Source: Pontiellaceae bacterium (GTDB lineage: Bacteria > Verrucomicrobiota > Kiritimatiellia > Kiritimatiellales > Tichowtungiaceae). From it: a stretch of DNA of 18,306 nt. Shown one piece after another: positions 7,520-14,295 of the stretch. How positions within the stretch are numbered: position 1 is the stretch's first letter; every line of letters starts with the position of its first letter. A program made the translations under genes and the position numbers. The stretch covers positions 1-18,306 of the forward strand of contig JALOTS010000007.1 of the NCBI GenBank assembly GCA_025457785.1. The letters run 5' to 3'. The notes under the pieces are model-generated. The model saw only the letters and a list, made by a program, of their open reading frames with translations, was not told the DNA's origin and ran no database searches.

Positions 7520-8410
7520 TTATCCGGCGCTCAGGAACAGAGCCAGAATGGATACGCCATTGAATGCAATATGCATTCCGATCGGAACCAGCAGTGACTG
7601 GGTGCGGGCATACGCCAGTGCCAGCATTATCGAAAGCAGGAAAATCGGGGCAACCGACGGCAAATGAAAGTGCATTCCGCTGAAAAGCAGAGAACTTAAA
7701 AGAATTCCCGGCCAGAAGCCGGCGCGGCGCACCATGAACGGAAGTAAAATTCCCCGGAAAACAATCTCTTCAAAAACCGGTGCCGCCACGATGGCGATAA
7801 AAAAGAGCACTGTTTGTACCGGCCACGATGCAGGCGTCAGCAACGCCAGCGAGACATCCTGCAAACCGAACCGGCAGCCGATCACTTTAAGCAGAAACTG
7901 GCTGAACAGACCGCAAAACCAGACCGCCGGAAAGGCCGCCAGATAGTACAGACCGGAAAGTCCCAGTGCCGCAGGCGCCCGTTTCCAGTGAATCCCGAAC
8001 AGCTCTTTTCCCTGAACGCCCGCAATATGAAACAGCAGTCCCAGCAGCAGCAGTGCCGGAACGTGAAGTACCAGAGTTTGGAAAATTACCGTGTGCGCCT
8101 CAATTCCGCCGTCCGGAAACAGCAGACGATAACTCCAGGAAGTCAGCAGATAGAGGCTGACCGCCATTCCAAAAAATATGGATACCACCTGCCATGGCAG
8201 CGCACGGGATGCCAGCCGTCCGGTCAGCTCCGGTACCCGGACCGGACGTTTAATCCAGTACAGCACCACGCCAAACCCCACGGCAACCCCGATGCAAATC
8301 AGCAGCAGAAACAGGAGTCCGGCGACAACCATTCCGGGCGCCAGCCTGTCATATTCCGAAAACAGATCGAGTCGCGGAGAAATTTCTGCTAAAAACCATG
8401 AAATTGTCAT
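7520..8410 (-). CDS. CPBP-family intramembrane metalloprotease
   Basis: Membrane protein of 296 residues with about eight hydrophobic segments and the three motifs of the CPBP (Abi, CAAX-processing-like) glutamic intramembrane protease family. Motif 1 is EEIVFRG with E214, E215 and R219; motif 2 is FSGMHFH with H247; motif 3 is HIAFNG with H280 and N284. All expected catalytic residues are present, so it is probably active. Bacterial members have been linked to prenyl-protein-like processing, bacteriocin immunity and protein maturation; nothing here shows the substrate. It is divergent from asd across a 77-bp gap. No Shine-Dalgarno sequence is visible before ATG 8410, and a TATTGT element lies only about 10 bases upstream, so a leaderless transcript is possible. 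Confidence 0.85.
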   Translation of the reverse strand: MTISWFLAEISPRLDLFSEYDRLAPGMVVAGLLFLLLICIGVAVGFGVVLYWIKRPVRVPELTGRLASRALPWQVVSIFFGMAVSLYLLTSWSYRLLFPDGGIEAHTVIFQTLVLHVPALLLLGLLFHIAGVQGKELFGIHWKRAPAALGLSGLYYLAAFPAVWFCGLFSQFLLKVIGCRFGLQDVSLALLTPASWPVQTVLFFIAIVAAPVFEEIVFRGILLPFMVRRAGFWPGILLSSLLFSGMHFHLPSVAPIFLLSIMLALAYARTQSLLVPIGMHIAFNGVSILALFLSAG

Positions 8411-8474
8411 AATTTGCGAACAATAGCGGCTTGCGTTCGGTTTTTAAATCAAATACCGTGCGGCCTTTTAATTC

Positions 8475-8480
8475 GGAGGA
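8475..8480 (+). promoter_or_regulatory. Ribosome binding site of asd
   Basis: GGAGGA ends 7 bases before ATG 8488. It settles the asd start at 8488 instead of the in-frame upstream ATG at 8431, which would add 19 residues with no family match. Confidence 0.8.
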
Positions 8481-8487
8481 AAACATC

Positions 8488-9594
8488 ATGAAAACAGGTT
8501 TGGTTGGATGGCGCGGCATGGTCGGTTCGGTTCTGATGGACCGTATGCTGGCAGAAAATGATTTTGCAGAAATTGATCCGGTCTTTTTCACCACCTCACA
8601 GGCGGGGCAGCCCGCTCCGAACGTTGGAAAGGGCGAATCCACACTGCTGGATGCAAACGATCTTGACGCCCTCGGCTCCATGGATGTCATTCTGACCTGC
8701 CAGGGCGGCGACTATACGCAGGCCGTTCACGGTAAACTGCGTGCCGCCGGATGGAACGGATACTGGATTGATGCCGCCTCCGCTCTGCGCATGAGCAAAG
8801 ATGCCGTCATTATCCTCGACCCGACCAACCGCCCCGTGATCGACAACGCGCTGTCCGACGGCAAAAAAGATTTCGTCGGCGGCAACTGTACTGTCAGCCT
8901 GATGCTGATGGCCATCGGCGGATTGTTTAAAGCGGATCTGGTTGAGTGGCTTTCCACCATGACCTATCAAGCGGCATCCGGCGCCGGTGCGCAGAATATG
9001 CGCGAACTGCTCTGCCAGATGGGCGTACTCAATAAATCCGTCGCCGAAGAACTGACAACTCCGGCATCAGCCATTCTCGACATCGACCGCAAAGTAACCG
9101 AAACCCTGCGCAGTAAAGATGTCCCGACACAGCACTTCGGCGCCCCGCTGGCCGGCTCACTGATTCCGTGGATCGACAAAGCCGTCGAAGACGGGCAGAC
9201 CAAAGAAGAGTGGAAGGGCTATGCTGAAACCAACAAAATTCTGGGAACGAAAAATCCCATTCCGGTCGACGGAATCTGTGTGCGGATCGGGGCGATGCGC
9301 TGTCACAGTCAGGGGCTCACCATCAAGCTGAAGAAAAATCTGCCGCTGGAAGCGCTCATTGACATCATTCGTAACGACAACGAATGGGTTGATGTCGTCG
9401 GCAACACCAAGGAAGAAACGCTGGCGCGTCTGACCCCTGCCGCGATTTCCGGCACGCTGACCGTTCCGGTCGGACGCCTGCACAAAATGAAAATGGGGCC
9501 GGACTATCTGGCGGCCTTCACCTGCGGCGACCAGCTTCTGTGGGGTGCGGCCGAACCGCTGCGCCGGATGCTGCGTATTCTTCAGGAAAAATAA
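8488..9594 (+). CDS. asd: Aspartate-semialdehyde dehydrogenase
   Basis: Cytoplasmic enzyme that reduces aspartyl phosphate to aspartate semialdehyde with NADPH. This is the branch point to lysine and diaminopimelate, threonine and methionine. The 368 residues match the length and style of the proteobacterial-type enzyme. The N-terminal nucleotide-binding motif GWRGMVGSVLM (7-17), the catalytic cysteine C134 in GGNCTVSLML, and the active-site RIGAMRCHSQ with H273 are all intact. It is the only plus-strand gene in the window. It is divergent from the CPBP protease gene and has its own strong ribosome site. The next gene converges on it, with a terminator-like hairpin between them. metF lies about 3.3 kb downstream in the other orientation, so the two methionine-related genes are not an operon. 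Confidence 0.96.
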   Translation: MKTGLVGWRGMVGSVLMDRMLAENDFAEIDPVFFTTSQAGQPAPNVGKGESTLLDANDLDALGSMDVILTCQGGDYTQAVHGKLRAAGWNGYWIDAASALRMSKDAVIILDPTNRPVIDNALSDGKKDFVGGNCTVSLMLMAIGGLFKADLVEWLSTMTYQAASGAGAQNMRELLCQMGVLNKSVAEELTTPASAILDIDRKVTETLRSKDVPTQHFGAPLAGSLIPWIDKAVEDGQTKEEWKGYAETNKILGTKNPIPVDGICVRIGAMRCHSQGLTIKLKKNLPLEALIDIIRNDNEWVDVVGNTKEETLARLTPAAISGTLTVPVGRLHKMKMGPDYLAAFTCGDQLLWGAAEPLRRMLRILQEK

Positions 9595-9673
9595 GGCGAA
9601 TGTCTTAAGGCCAAACGTCGAAGGTCGGGAGTCATTTTTCTTTTTCCGAAAGATCGGGCGGACGTTTAAGGAT

Positions 9674-9720
9674 GCCGGCACTCCCCGGAGGGAGTACCGG
9701 CTGCGGGCCGGGTGTTTTGT
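9674..9720 (+). terminator. Probable terminator between convergent genes
   Basis: GCCGG-c-ACTCCC (9674-9685), a CGGA loop, then GGGAGT-a-CCGGC (9690-9701) form an 11-bp stem with one mismatch. A second, mutually exclusive stem CCGGC/GCCGG (9697-9711) is followed by GTGTTTTGTT. Placement 80 bp after asd and 26 bp from the facing stop fits an asd terminator; the stem may also act in the other direction. Confidence 0.55.
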
Positions 9721-9726
9721 TCGGAA

Positions 9727-12174
9727 TCATTGACTCAGGCGGACGTTGAGACGGTAGAAACGTTGTGTGTCCTGGATGGCGGCGGGCAAGGCAATGGGCG
9801 AACCTGTCCCGGAAATATCGTTGGTGACGGTGTTCCAGACGTTCGTAACGTCCAGCGCGGAGGCGCTTTCCACCCCGTAGAGCCGGCCTGTGCGGCTGTT
9901 GAATTCCAGCCAGCAGGTCACGTTCGTAATCAAGGCGCACTCGATCCGCAGGTGGTCGAGCCGGTTGGTGGGCGCAGTGCCGGCGATATATTCACTCCAG
10001 TTGTCCGCACCGTCGCCATCGGGATCGGAGAACCTGCCGGATATGGCTTCATTCGCGAGATCGTCACCGGTGTAAAAGCCGCCGATCCACTCCCAGTAGG
10101 CATCGGGAGCTTTCGAGATGCGGTAATTGTCAAGAGCTTCGCGTTCGGCGCCGCTGATCCATTCACTGCGGATACCGAGCATGACGGCATCGCGCATCAC
10201 CTTATCGAACAATTCCGCACTTACGCCGAACGTCGCGGGGGTCAGAACGAATTCATAGTGCATCCACTGGCCGGGCACAGGCATCGTCACAACGCCGGCG
10301 TGCAGGTTGGTCCAGGGCGAGCAAAGCGAGATCATGCGGGAGTCAAACAGCGAAGTTCCCTGGACGATCTTGAAGTCGAAGGAGACGGACTCCATCCCGC
10401 GCCAGTCGCCGGCCCATGTTTCCGGGGTGAACCAGTAAGTCCACTCGTGGGTGTCGGTATTTTCCAGATGGCCGTCGGGATTGCCGTCCGTGGCGACATG
10501 CGGGGCGAAGCCGCCGGCAAAGCTCCAATCCGACGGGCCCGTGTTCCATCCGCCGTAACGCCAGCTCTGATTCCCGCTTTCAAAGTCCGCCGTGTGATCC
10601 GGCGGCAGTCCGGCCGCGGCACCTTCGGTGAGCAGCATCACGTTGTCCATCCGTGTAGTGTCGGCGGATCCGGTACCGCTGACTAAATCCGCAGAGATCC
10701 AGATGCAGGCCACGTCGGACAGGATGGCATCAAACTGGTTTGATGCGACACCGAAGGTTTCCGGCGTGAGATCAATCGTGTAAGGTGTCCAGGATCCGTA
10801 GGGTTTTGGGAGGGAGAGGTACAGGTTGCTGCCGGTCCATGTTACGATGGACAGTGAAGAATTGAAGTCGGTTCGCGCCGAGACGTTGGGACGGAGCATC
10901 ATGCGCAGCGCTTTGAACGAACGCCAGTCACCCGCCCACGACTCCGGCGACTGAAACCGCGCGGTGCCGCCGCCCGAGTCTACGGATTGCAGCCCGCCGC
11001 CGGATTGACCGCCGGCGGCATTCCACGTCACGGTAGCGTTGTCAAAGCCCGCCCAGTCTTCGGTGTCCGTGTCGAACCGCGACAACAGGTTTTGCGTAAA
11101 CCGGGCCGGGCCGTTGGTACTGACAGCAAGAATGATGTTGTCCAGGCGGGTAATGTCGTCGCTGCCGCAAAATTCGCCGAAGATCCACATGTCGCTGACG
11201 TGCGCCAAAACGGCTTCCAGCTGTGCGGCGCTGACACCAAAGGTTTCCGGTGTTACGGGGATCGTATGGTGCGTCCACACGCCGCTGGGCACCGGACCGT
11301 TCCAGGTCAAAGTCTGGCCGTTCGCGCCGAAGATGCACACCAGTTCCACATTCGTGCGCGAAGCGCCGTCGCCCGTCCAGTACATGTCAAAACTCAGTTG
11401 CAGGAACTGCCGCCAGTCGCCCGCCCAGTTTAAAGGCATCGCCACTTTGTAACTGCGGCCATCCATCCAATCATCCGCCTTGAGCCCATAACTGGGCCGC
11501 CCGACTGTTTCGTCCATGGTGAGCGTCACGTCGTCCACCGGACGCCAGCCCTGGATACCGCCGCTGGTGAAGCGGCTGACCAGATTCGTTCCGTGCGCCG
11601 CCGGGGGTGTGGCGGTGACAAGGACATTGTCCAAACCAACGGTTTCGGTTGAAGTGGAAAACTCCGCGAGGATGCGCAGTTCGCTGACGTTCGTCATAAT
11701 ACCGTCAAAGACCGTCTGGCTCACACCGAAGGCATCGGACGACAAATCCACCTCATAATGCGTCCATGTCCAGAGCGGGGTGGAGGCGGTCCAGGTCATC
11801 TGCTGGCCGTTGGTGCCGACAATGACGACCATGCCGGCCTGTCCGGCATCGGGGTAATGGCGGCTGGGGATGGAGAAATCGAACTTGAGCACCTTATAGC
11901 CGGACCAGTCGCCGGACCACGATGCAGGCGAGACGAAGTACCAGCTGTTGGTGCCGGAGGGGCCGGTGCCGCGCAGGTGGCCATCGGGCAGGCCGCCGGA
12001 GGCCTGCCAGGTGAGCGTGGCGGTGCCGGTGCTGGCGCGCCAGTTTTCAGAGGTCGTATCAAAGGGACTGACCAGATCGGACTGGGCCCGGGCGGAAAGG
12101 GTCGTTCCAAGAGAGATGGCGATGGAGGCCATGACTCGGAAGCGACGGACGGCGGCGGAGGTTGAATTTTTCAT
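9727..12174 (-). CDS. Secreted protein of four laminin-B-like repeats with calcium-loop tail
   Basis: Large exported protein of 815 residues. ATG 12174 follows AAGGAA at about 8 bases and opens a signal peptide (basic start, hydrophobic core, likely cut after LSARA near residue 31). The body is four tandem repeats of about 163-174 residues (roughly 33-190, 197-350, 361-515, 528-690). Each carries a WAGDW or WSGDW motif, a TPETFGVS-like motif, and a closing LDN or MDN. The pattern resembles laminin-B/carbohydrate-binding-like jelly-roll domains of bacterial surface proteins. After the repeats a DPDGDGADNWSEY loop (717-729) looks like a thrombospondin-3/EF-type Ca2+ site, followed by a short module ending TQRFYRLNVRLSQ. 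No catalytic motif is visible, so binding or adhesion is more likely than enzymatic action. It appears to be a single-gene unit. The exact fold assignment is inference. Confidence 0.7.
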   Translation of the reverse strand: MKNSTSAAVRRFRVMASIAISLGTTLSARAQSDLVSPFDTTSENWRASTGTATLTWQASGGLPDGHLRGTGPSGTNSWYFVSPASWSGDWSGYKVLKFDFSIPSRHYPDAGQAGMVVIVGTNGQQMTWTASTPLWTWTHYEVDLSSDAFGVSQTVFDGIMTNVSELRILAEFSTSTETVGLDNVLVTATPPAAHGTNLVSRFTSGGIQGWRPVDDVTLTMDETVGRPSYGLKADDWMDGRSYKVAMPLNWAGDWRQFLQLSFDMYWTGDGASRTNVELVCIFGANGQTLTWNGPVPSGVWTHHTIPVTPETFGVSAAQLEAVLAHVSDMWIFGEFCGSDDITRLDNIILAVSTNGPARFTQNLLSRFDTDTEDWAGFDNATVTWNAAGGQSGGGLQSVDSGGGTARFQSPESWAGDWRSFKALRMMLRPNVSARTDFNSSLSIVTWTGSNLYLSLPKPYGSWTPYTIDLTPETFGVASNQFDAILSDVACIWISADLVSGTGSADTTRMDNVMLLTEGAAAGLPPDHTADFESGNQSWRYGGWNTGPSDWSFAGGFAPHVATDGNPDGHLENTDTHEWTYWFTPETWAGDWRGMESVSFDFKIVQGTSLFDSRMISLCSPWTNLHAGVVTMPVPGQWMHYEFVLTPATFGVSAELFDKVMRDAVMLGIRSEWISGAEREALDNYRISKAPDAYWEWIGGFYTGDDLANEAISGRFSDPDGDGADNWSEYIAGTAPTNRLDHLRIECALITNVTCWLEFNSRTGRLYGVESASALDVTNVWNTVTNDISGTGSPIALPAAIQDTQRFYRLNVRLSQ

Positions 12175-12418
12175 GTGAGAGTTCCTTTCTATAAGTTTTA
12201 CCCCGCTGCCCTCCGGCACTCAACCCAAAAGGTTGACAACGAATTCAGCCGGTCTTGTTCGTTTTCAGGGAGCAGACTGATCCGCAGGGTAATTTCTTTG
12301 GCCTTGCGCTTCAGATGCGCCGGACAGGCCGACCTCTGCTCTAAAACACAAACCCTGTTACGCCGTAAAAACACGTATCACGCAGAACTCGCTGCGCATT
12401 ACGTATTACGTGTCTTTT
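12175..12418. other. Intergenic stretch upstream of the laminin-repeat gene
   Basis: Apart from the ribosome site of the repeat-protein gene at its left edge and the hairpin at 12366-12413, nothing coding or structural is recognised. A plus-strand frame open here has no ribosome site and no recognisable product. Confidence 0.35.
12366..12413 (-). terminator. Hairpin terminator after the small lipoprotein gene
   Basis: Outer arms ACACGTA (12371-12377) and TACGTGT (12407-12413) and inner arms CGCAG/CTGCG (12381-12385, 12392-12396) form a bulged hairpin. Read on the minus strand it follows the lipoprotein stop within about 6 bases and is trailed by TTTTT. On the plus strand it is also followed by CTTTTTC, so it could act in both directions. 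Confidence 0.5.
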
Positions 12419-12586
12419 TCAATCGTATCCGCTCATGCCGGGAATGCCGGGGCTGCCCTCCCAGGTTTGGGGCGTGTTCCACGGCATGTCGGAATAGTCG
12501 CGCTTCGTGCCATCCTCATACGTCGGGGTTGAACACCCGGCGAGCAGGGCAGCGATAAAAATTAAACCTGTGAGTTTTCCAGACAT
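12419..12586 (-). CDS. Small predicted lipoprotein
   Basis: A 55-residue protein with a type II signal peptide: basic start MSGK, hydrophobic core, and lipobox LLAGC with the lipidated cysteine at position 18. The mature part is only about 38 residues, polar and then rich in Pro, Trp and Gly (DMPWNTPQTWEG, then SPGIPGMSGYD). No enzyme domain can fit, so a structural or assembly role at the membrane is more likely; I do not recognise a named family. ATG 12586 lies inside a TTTCC-ATGTCT-GGAAA palindrome. An ATG three codons upstream (12595) is possible. A hairpin with a T-run follows its stop directly, which supports a real, independently terminated gene. Transcription enters from the right, across the region between it and metF. 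Confidence 0.65.
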   Translation of the reverse strand: MSGKLTGLIFIAALLAGCSTPTYEDGTKRDYSDMPWNTPQTWEGSPGIPGMSGYD

Positions 12587-12623
12587 GGGAAACATATATG
12601 CACTTTTTTCCAGACATTGGAAA
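12576..12623. repeat. Two copies of a TTTCCA-N5-TGGAAA palindrome at the lipoprotein start
   Basis: TTTCCAGACATTGGAAA (12607-12623) is a palindrome with a 5-bp spacer. A near copy, TTTCCAGACATGGGAAA (12576-12592), lies 31 bp away, about three helical turns, and contains the lipoprotein start codon on the minus strand. Such spacing fits paired operator sites, though a dispersed repeat is equally possible. Confidence 0.5.
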
Positions 12624-12741
12624 TCATTTTTCCGCTCACTTTCATACTGGGATGCCGAATACAAACGCAGGTGACTTGTCTGTCATGGCTCGAAACGCGA
12701 CGGATGATTGCCGTTGATCCGGCCTTACGCTTTTAAGTACT

Positions 12742-12842
12742 GCCGGAACTCAGCCGCTATCGCGGCGTGGATCCGGCAACCACAAAATGCTTCGTCTCCC
12801 ACATAAGCCGGATCCACGGGCGAATACGCCCTGAGTTCCGGC
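12742..12842. repeat. REPIN-like inverted pair of 36-bp palindromic elements
   Basis: Two 36-bp elements (12742-12777 and 12807-12842) face each other across a 29-bp spacer. Their outer 12-mers are exact reverse complements: GCCGGAACTCAG pairs with CTGAGTTCCGGC, and CGTGGATCCGGC with GCCGGATCCACG. The central 12 bp differ, yet each is itself a hairpin (CCGC-TATC-GCGG and GGCG-AATA-CGCC). Each element alone also has GCCGGA/TCCGGC ends. This is the layout of REP doublets (REPINs), which are mobilised by RAYT transposases in other bacteria. It lies downstream of metF on the minus strand and could also protect or end that transcript. Confidence 0.6.
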
Positions 12843-12904
12843 TTTACCTTTGCGGTGCGCCAATCATGCCCCGACGAAGGCGATTCCACTGTTTGGAAAA
12901 TCGA

Positions 12905-13792
12905 TTACTGCCCGCGAACGCGGGAGAGGCAGGCGAACAGCTCGGGATAGAAGGCGGTTTTGGCGCGGTTGAGCAGATAAAGATGAACGCCCGGCGTGCC
13001 GCCTTCGATCAGTTCCGAAATCTGTTCAATGGCCCAGTAGAGGCCGATGCGTTCCATTTTCAGCGGGTCGTTCCGCGCGGCCTCCAGATTTTTCAGCAGT
13101 ATCTCCGGCACATGAAATTCGCAAAAGGTGCGCATTCGGTTAATCTGTTCGAGCGAGATCACCGGCAGCAGGCCGGGAAGAACCGGCACATGAATCCCGG
13201 CGGAACGGCACCGGTCGACAAATTCAAAATAAACATGGTTGTGCAGGAAGAGCTGCGTTGTAATAAAATCAGCTCCGGCATCCACCTTCTCTTTGAGATG
13301 CCGGATATCCTCCGCCTTGTTATAGGCTTCCGGATGTTTTTCCGGGTAGCCTGCAACGCCGATGCAAAGCTGCGGATAACGTCCGCGCAGGAAAGCGACC
13401 AGTTCAGATGCATAACGAAAGCCGTCTTTCGACGGTTTGAAAAACTTTTCACCGCGCGGCGGATCTCCGCGCAGCGCCATCACGCTGTTGAACCCCTGCG
13501 CAATCAGTTCGTCAACTGAACCGGTCAGCGTATCGCGGGAAATCCCCACGCAGGTGCAGTGCGGCATGACGGTTTCATAGCCGAGGCTGCGCAGTTTTTT
13601 CGAAATGTCAAGCGTTGGTCCGGTCGCCGAGCCGCCCGCACCGCAGGTGACGGAGACAAAATCCGGCTTGAGGCCGGTCAGTTCCGCCGCGCCTTGATTA
13701 AAATTTTCCTGTGCCGCCGCCGTCTTCGGCGGAAAGAATTCGACAGAGATCAGCGGATGCGCCGACGCGTTTATTTTCTGGATTACAGTCAT
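12905..13792 (-). CDS. metF: 5,10-methylenetetrahydrofolate reductase
   Basis: Flavin-dependent cytoplasmic enzyme that reduces methylene-tetrahydrofolate to methyl-tetrahydrofolate, the methyl donor for methionine synthesis. At 295 residues it matches bacterial MetF in length. Family landmarks are in place: ISVEFFPPKT with catalytic Glu18, FVSVTCGAGGS (45-55), MPHCTC (76-81), FNSVMALRGDPP with Asp110, IGVAGYPEKHPEA, KVDAGADFITTQLF and PVLPGLLPV. ATG 13792 is chosen because the motif region begins at the usual distance; the longer frame would start at a TTG inside the HU terminator. No ribosome site is visible before the ATG. A possible promoter (TTGAAT, 17 bp, TAAACA; 13800-13828) ends about 8 bases before it, which would give a leaderless message. 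No S-box or other methionine riboswitch is seen upstream. Confidence 0.95.
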   Translation of the reverse strand: MTVIQKINASAHPLISVEFFPPKTAAAQENFNQGAAELTGLKPDFVSVTCGAGGSATGPTLDISKKLRSLGYETVMPHCTCVGISRDTLTGSVDELIAQGFNSVMALRGDPPRGEKFFKPSKDGFRYASELVAFLRGRYPQLCIGVAGYPEKHPEAYNKAEDIRHLKEKVDAGADFITTQLFLHNHVYFEFVDRCRSAGIHVPVLPGLLPVISLEQINRMRTFCEFHVPEILLKNLEAARNDPLKMERIGLYWAIEQISELIEGGTPGVHLYLLNRAKTAFYPELFACLSRVRGQ

Positions 13793-13832
13793 CTGAATCT
13801 GTTTATTCGGAACAGCGGAATGATTCAAGTGC

Positions 13833-13862
13833 AAAAAAAACAGCCCCGGAAATCCGGGGCTG
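13833..13862 (-). terminator. Intrinsic terminator of the HU gene
   Basis: A perfect 10-bp stem, CAGCCCCGGA and TCCGGGGCTG, closes on an AA loop (13841-13862). On the minus strand it is followed at once by eight T residues (13833-13840). It begins 16 bp after the HU stop, so HU and metF are transcribed separately unless there is read-through. Confidence 0.92.
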
Positions 13863-13878
13863 CAGTGCGCAAAAAACC

Positions 13879-14160
13879 TTAGCCAAGAATTGCATCTTTG
13901 GCGGCTTTGGCGATGCGGAATTTAAGAACCGTTTTCGCGGCGATCTTAATTTGTGCGCCGGTGGCCGGGTTGCGGCCCATGCGGGCTTTGCGTTTCACTT
14001 TGACCAGCTTGCCAAGACCGGGAACGGTGAAGCCTGCCGCGGCACCTTTGTATGCCTGAGCGATGATGGATTCGAGGGCGGCTTTCGCCTGTACCTTGCT
14101 GATTTCTGCATCAGCGGCGATTTTGGCGATGATCTGAGACTTTGTTGCTGCTTTTGCCAT
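13879..14160 (-). CDS. HU-family histone-like DNA-binding protein
   Basis: Small basic nucleoid protein of 93 residues that binds and bends DNA as a dimer. The N-terminal helices (about 1-40) are Ala/Lys-rich. The beta-arm region carries the family signature GLGKLVKVKRKARMGRNPATG (about 48-68), including the conserved Arg-Asn-Pro whose proline intercalates at bend sites, followed by KTVLKFRIAKAAKDAI. The ATG is preceded by AGGAG at 8 bases. The gene has its own terminator and a plausible promoter, so it is a single-gene unit. IHF subunits share the fold, but the length and sequence fit HU better. Confidence 0.93.
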   Translation of the reverse strand: MAKAATKSQIIAKIAADAEISKVQAKAALESIIAQAYKGAAAGFTVPGLGKLVKVKRKARMGRNPATGAQIKIAAKTVLKFRIAKAAKDAILG

Positions 14161-14204
14161 TGCGGATTCTCCTATTGCTTTTTGTTACTGTTTTCCGGCC
14201 TTAT

Positions 14205-14233
14205 TTCATACTCGGCCCCTATTTGTCGGTGAA
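14205..14233 (-). promoter_or_regulatory. Candidate promoter of the HU gene
   Basis: On the minus strand TTCACC (14233-14228) and TATGAA (14210-14205) are 17 bp apart, with the start codon about 45 bp downstream. Both hexamers match four of six positions of the sigma-70 consensus, so this is only a candidate. Confidence 0.35.
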
Positions 14234-14295
14234 TACTTACTGCAAAGAACGCGGGCACGCAAGGGGAAATATGATAATAATGCAGTTTTTACTGA

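Noticed and set aside
9712..10686. 324-codon plus-strand frame opposite the laminin-repeat gene
   Set aside because: A shadow of a high-GC repeat gene; it has no ribosome site and no family resemblance.
12735..12850. Inverted pair as terminal repeats of an insertion sequence or as a CRISPR fragment
   Set aside because: Only 29 bp separate the copies, no transposase is present, and the elements are inverted, not tandem direct repeats.
13793..13834. Upstream TTG start for metF at 13834
   Set aside because: It would begin within the T-run of the HU terminator and add 14 residues with no match to MetF.
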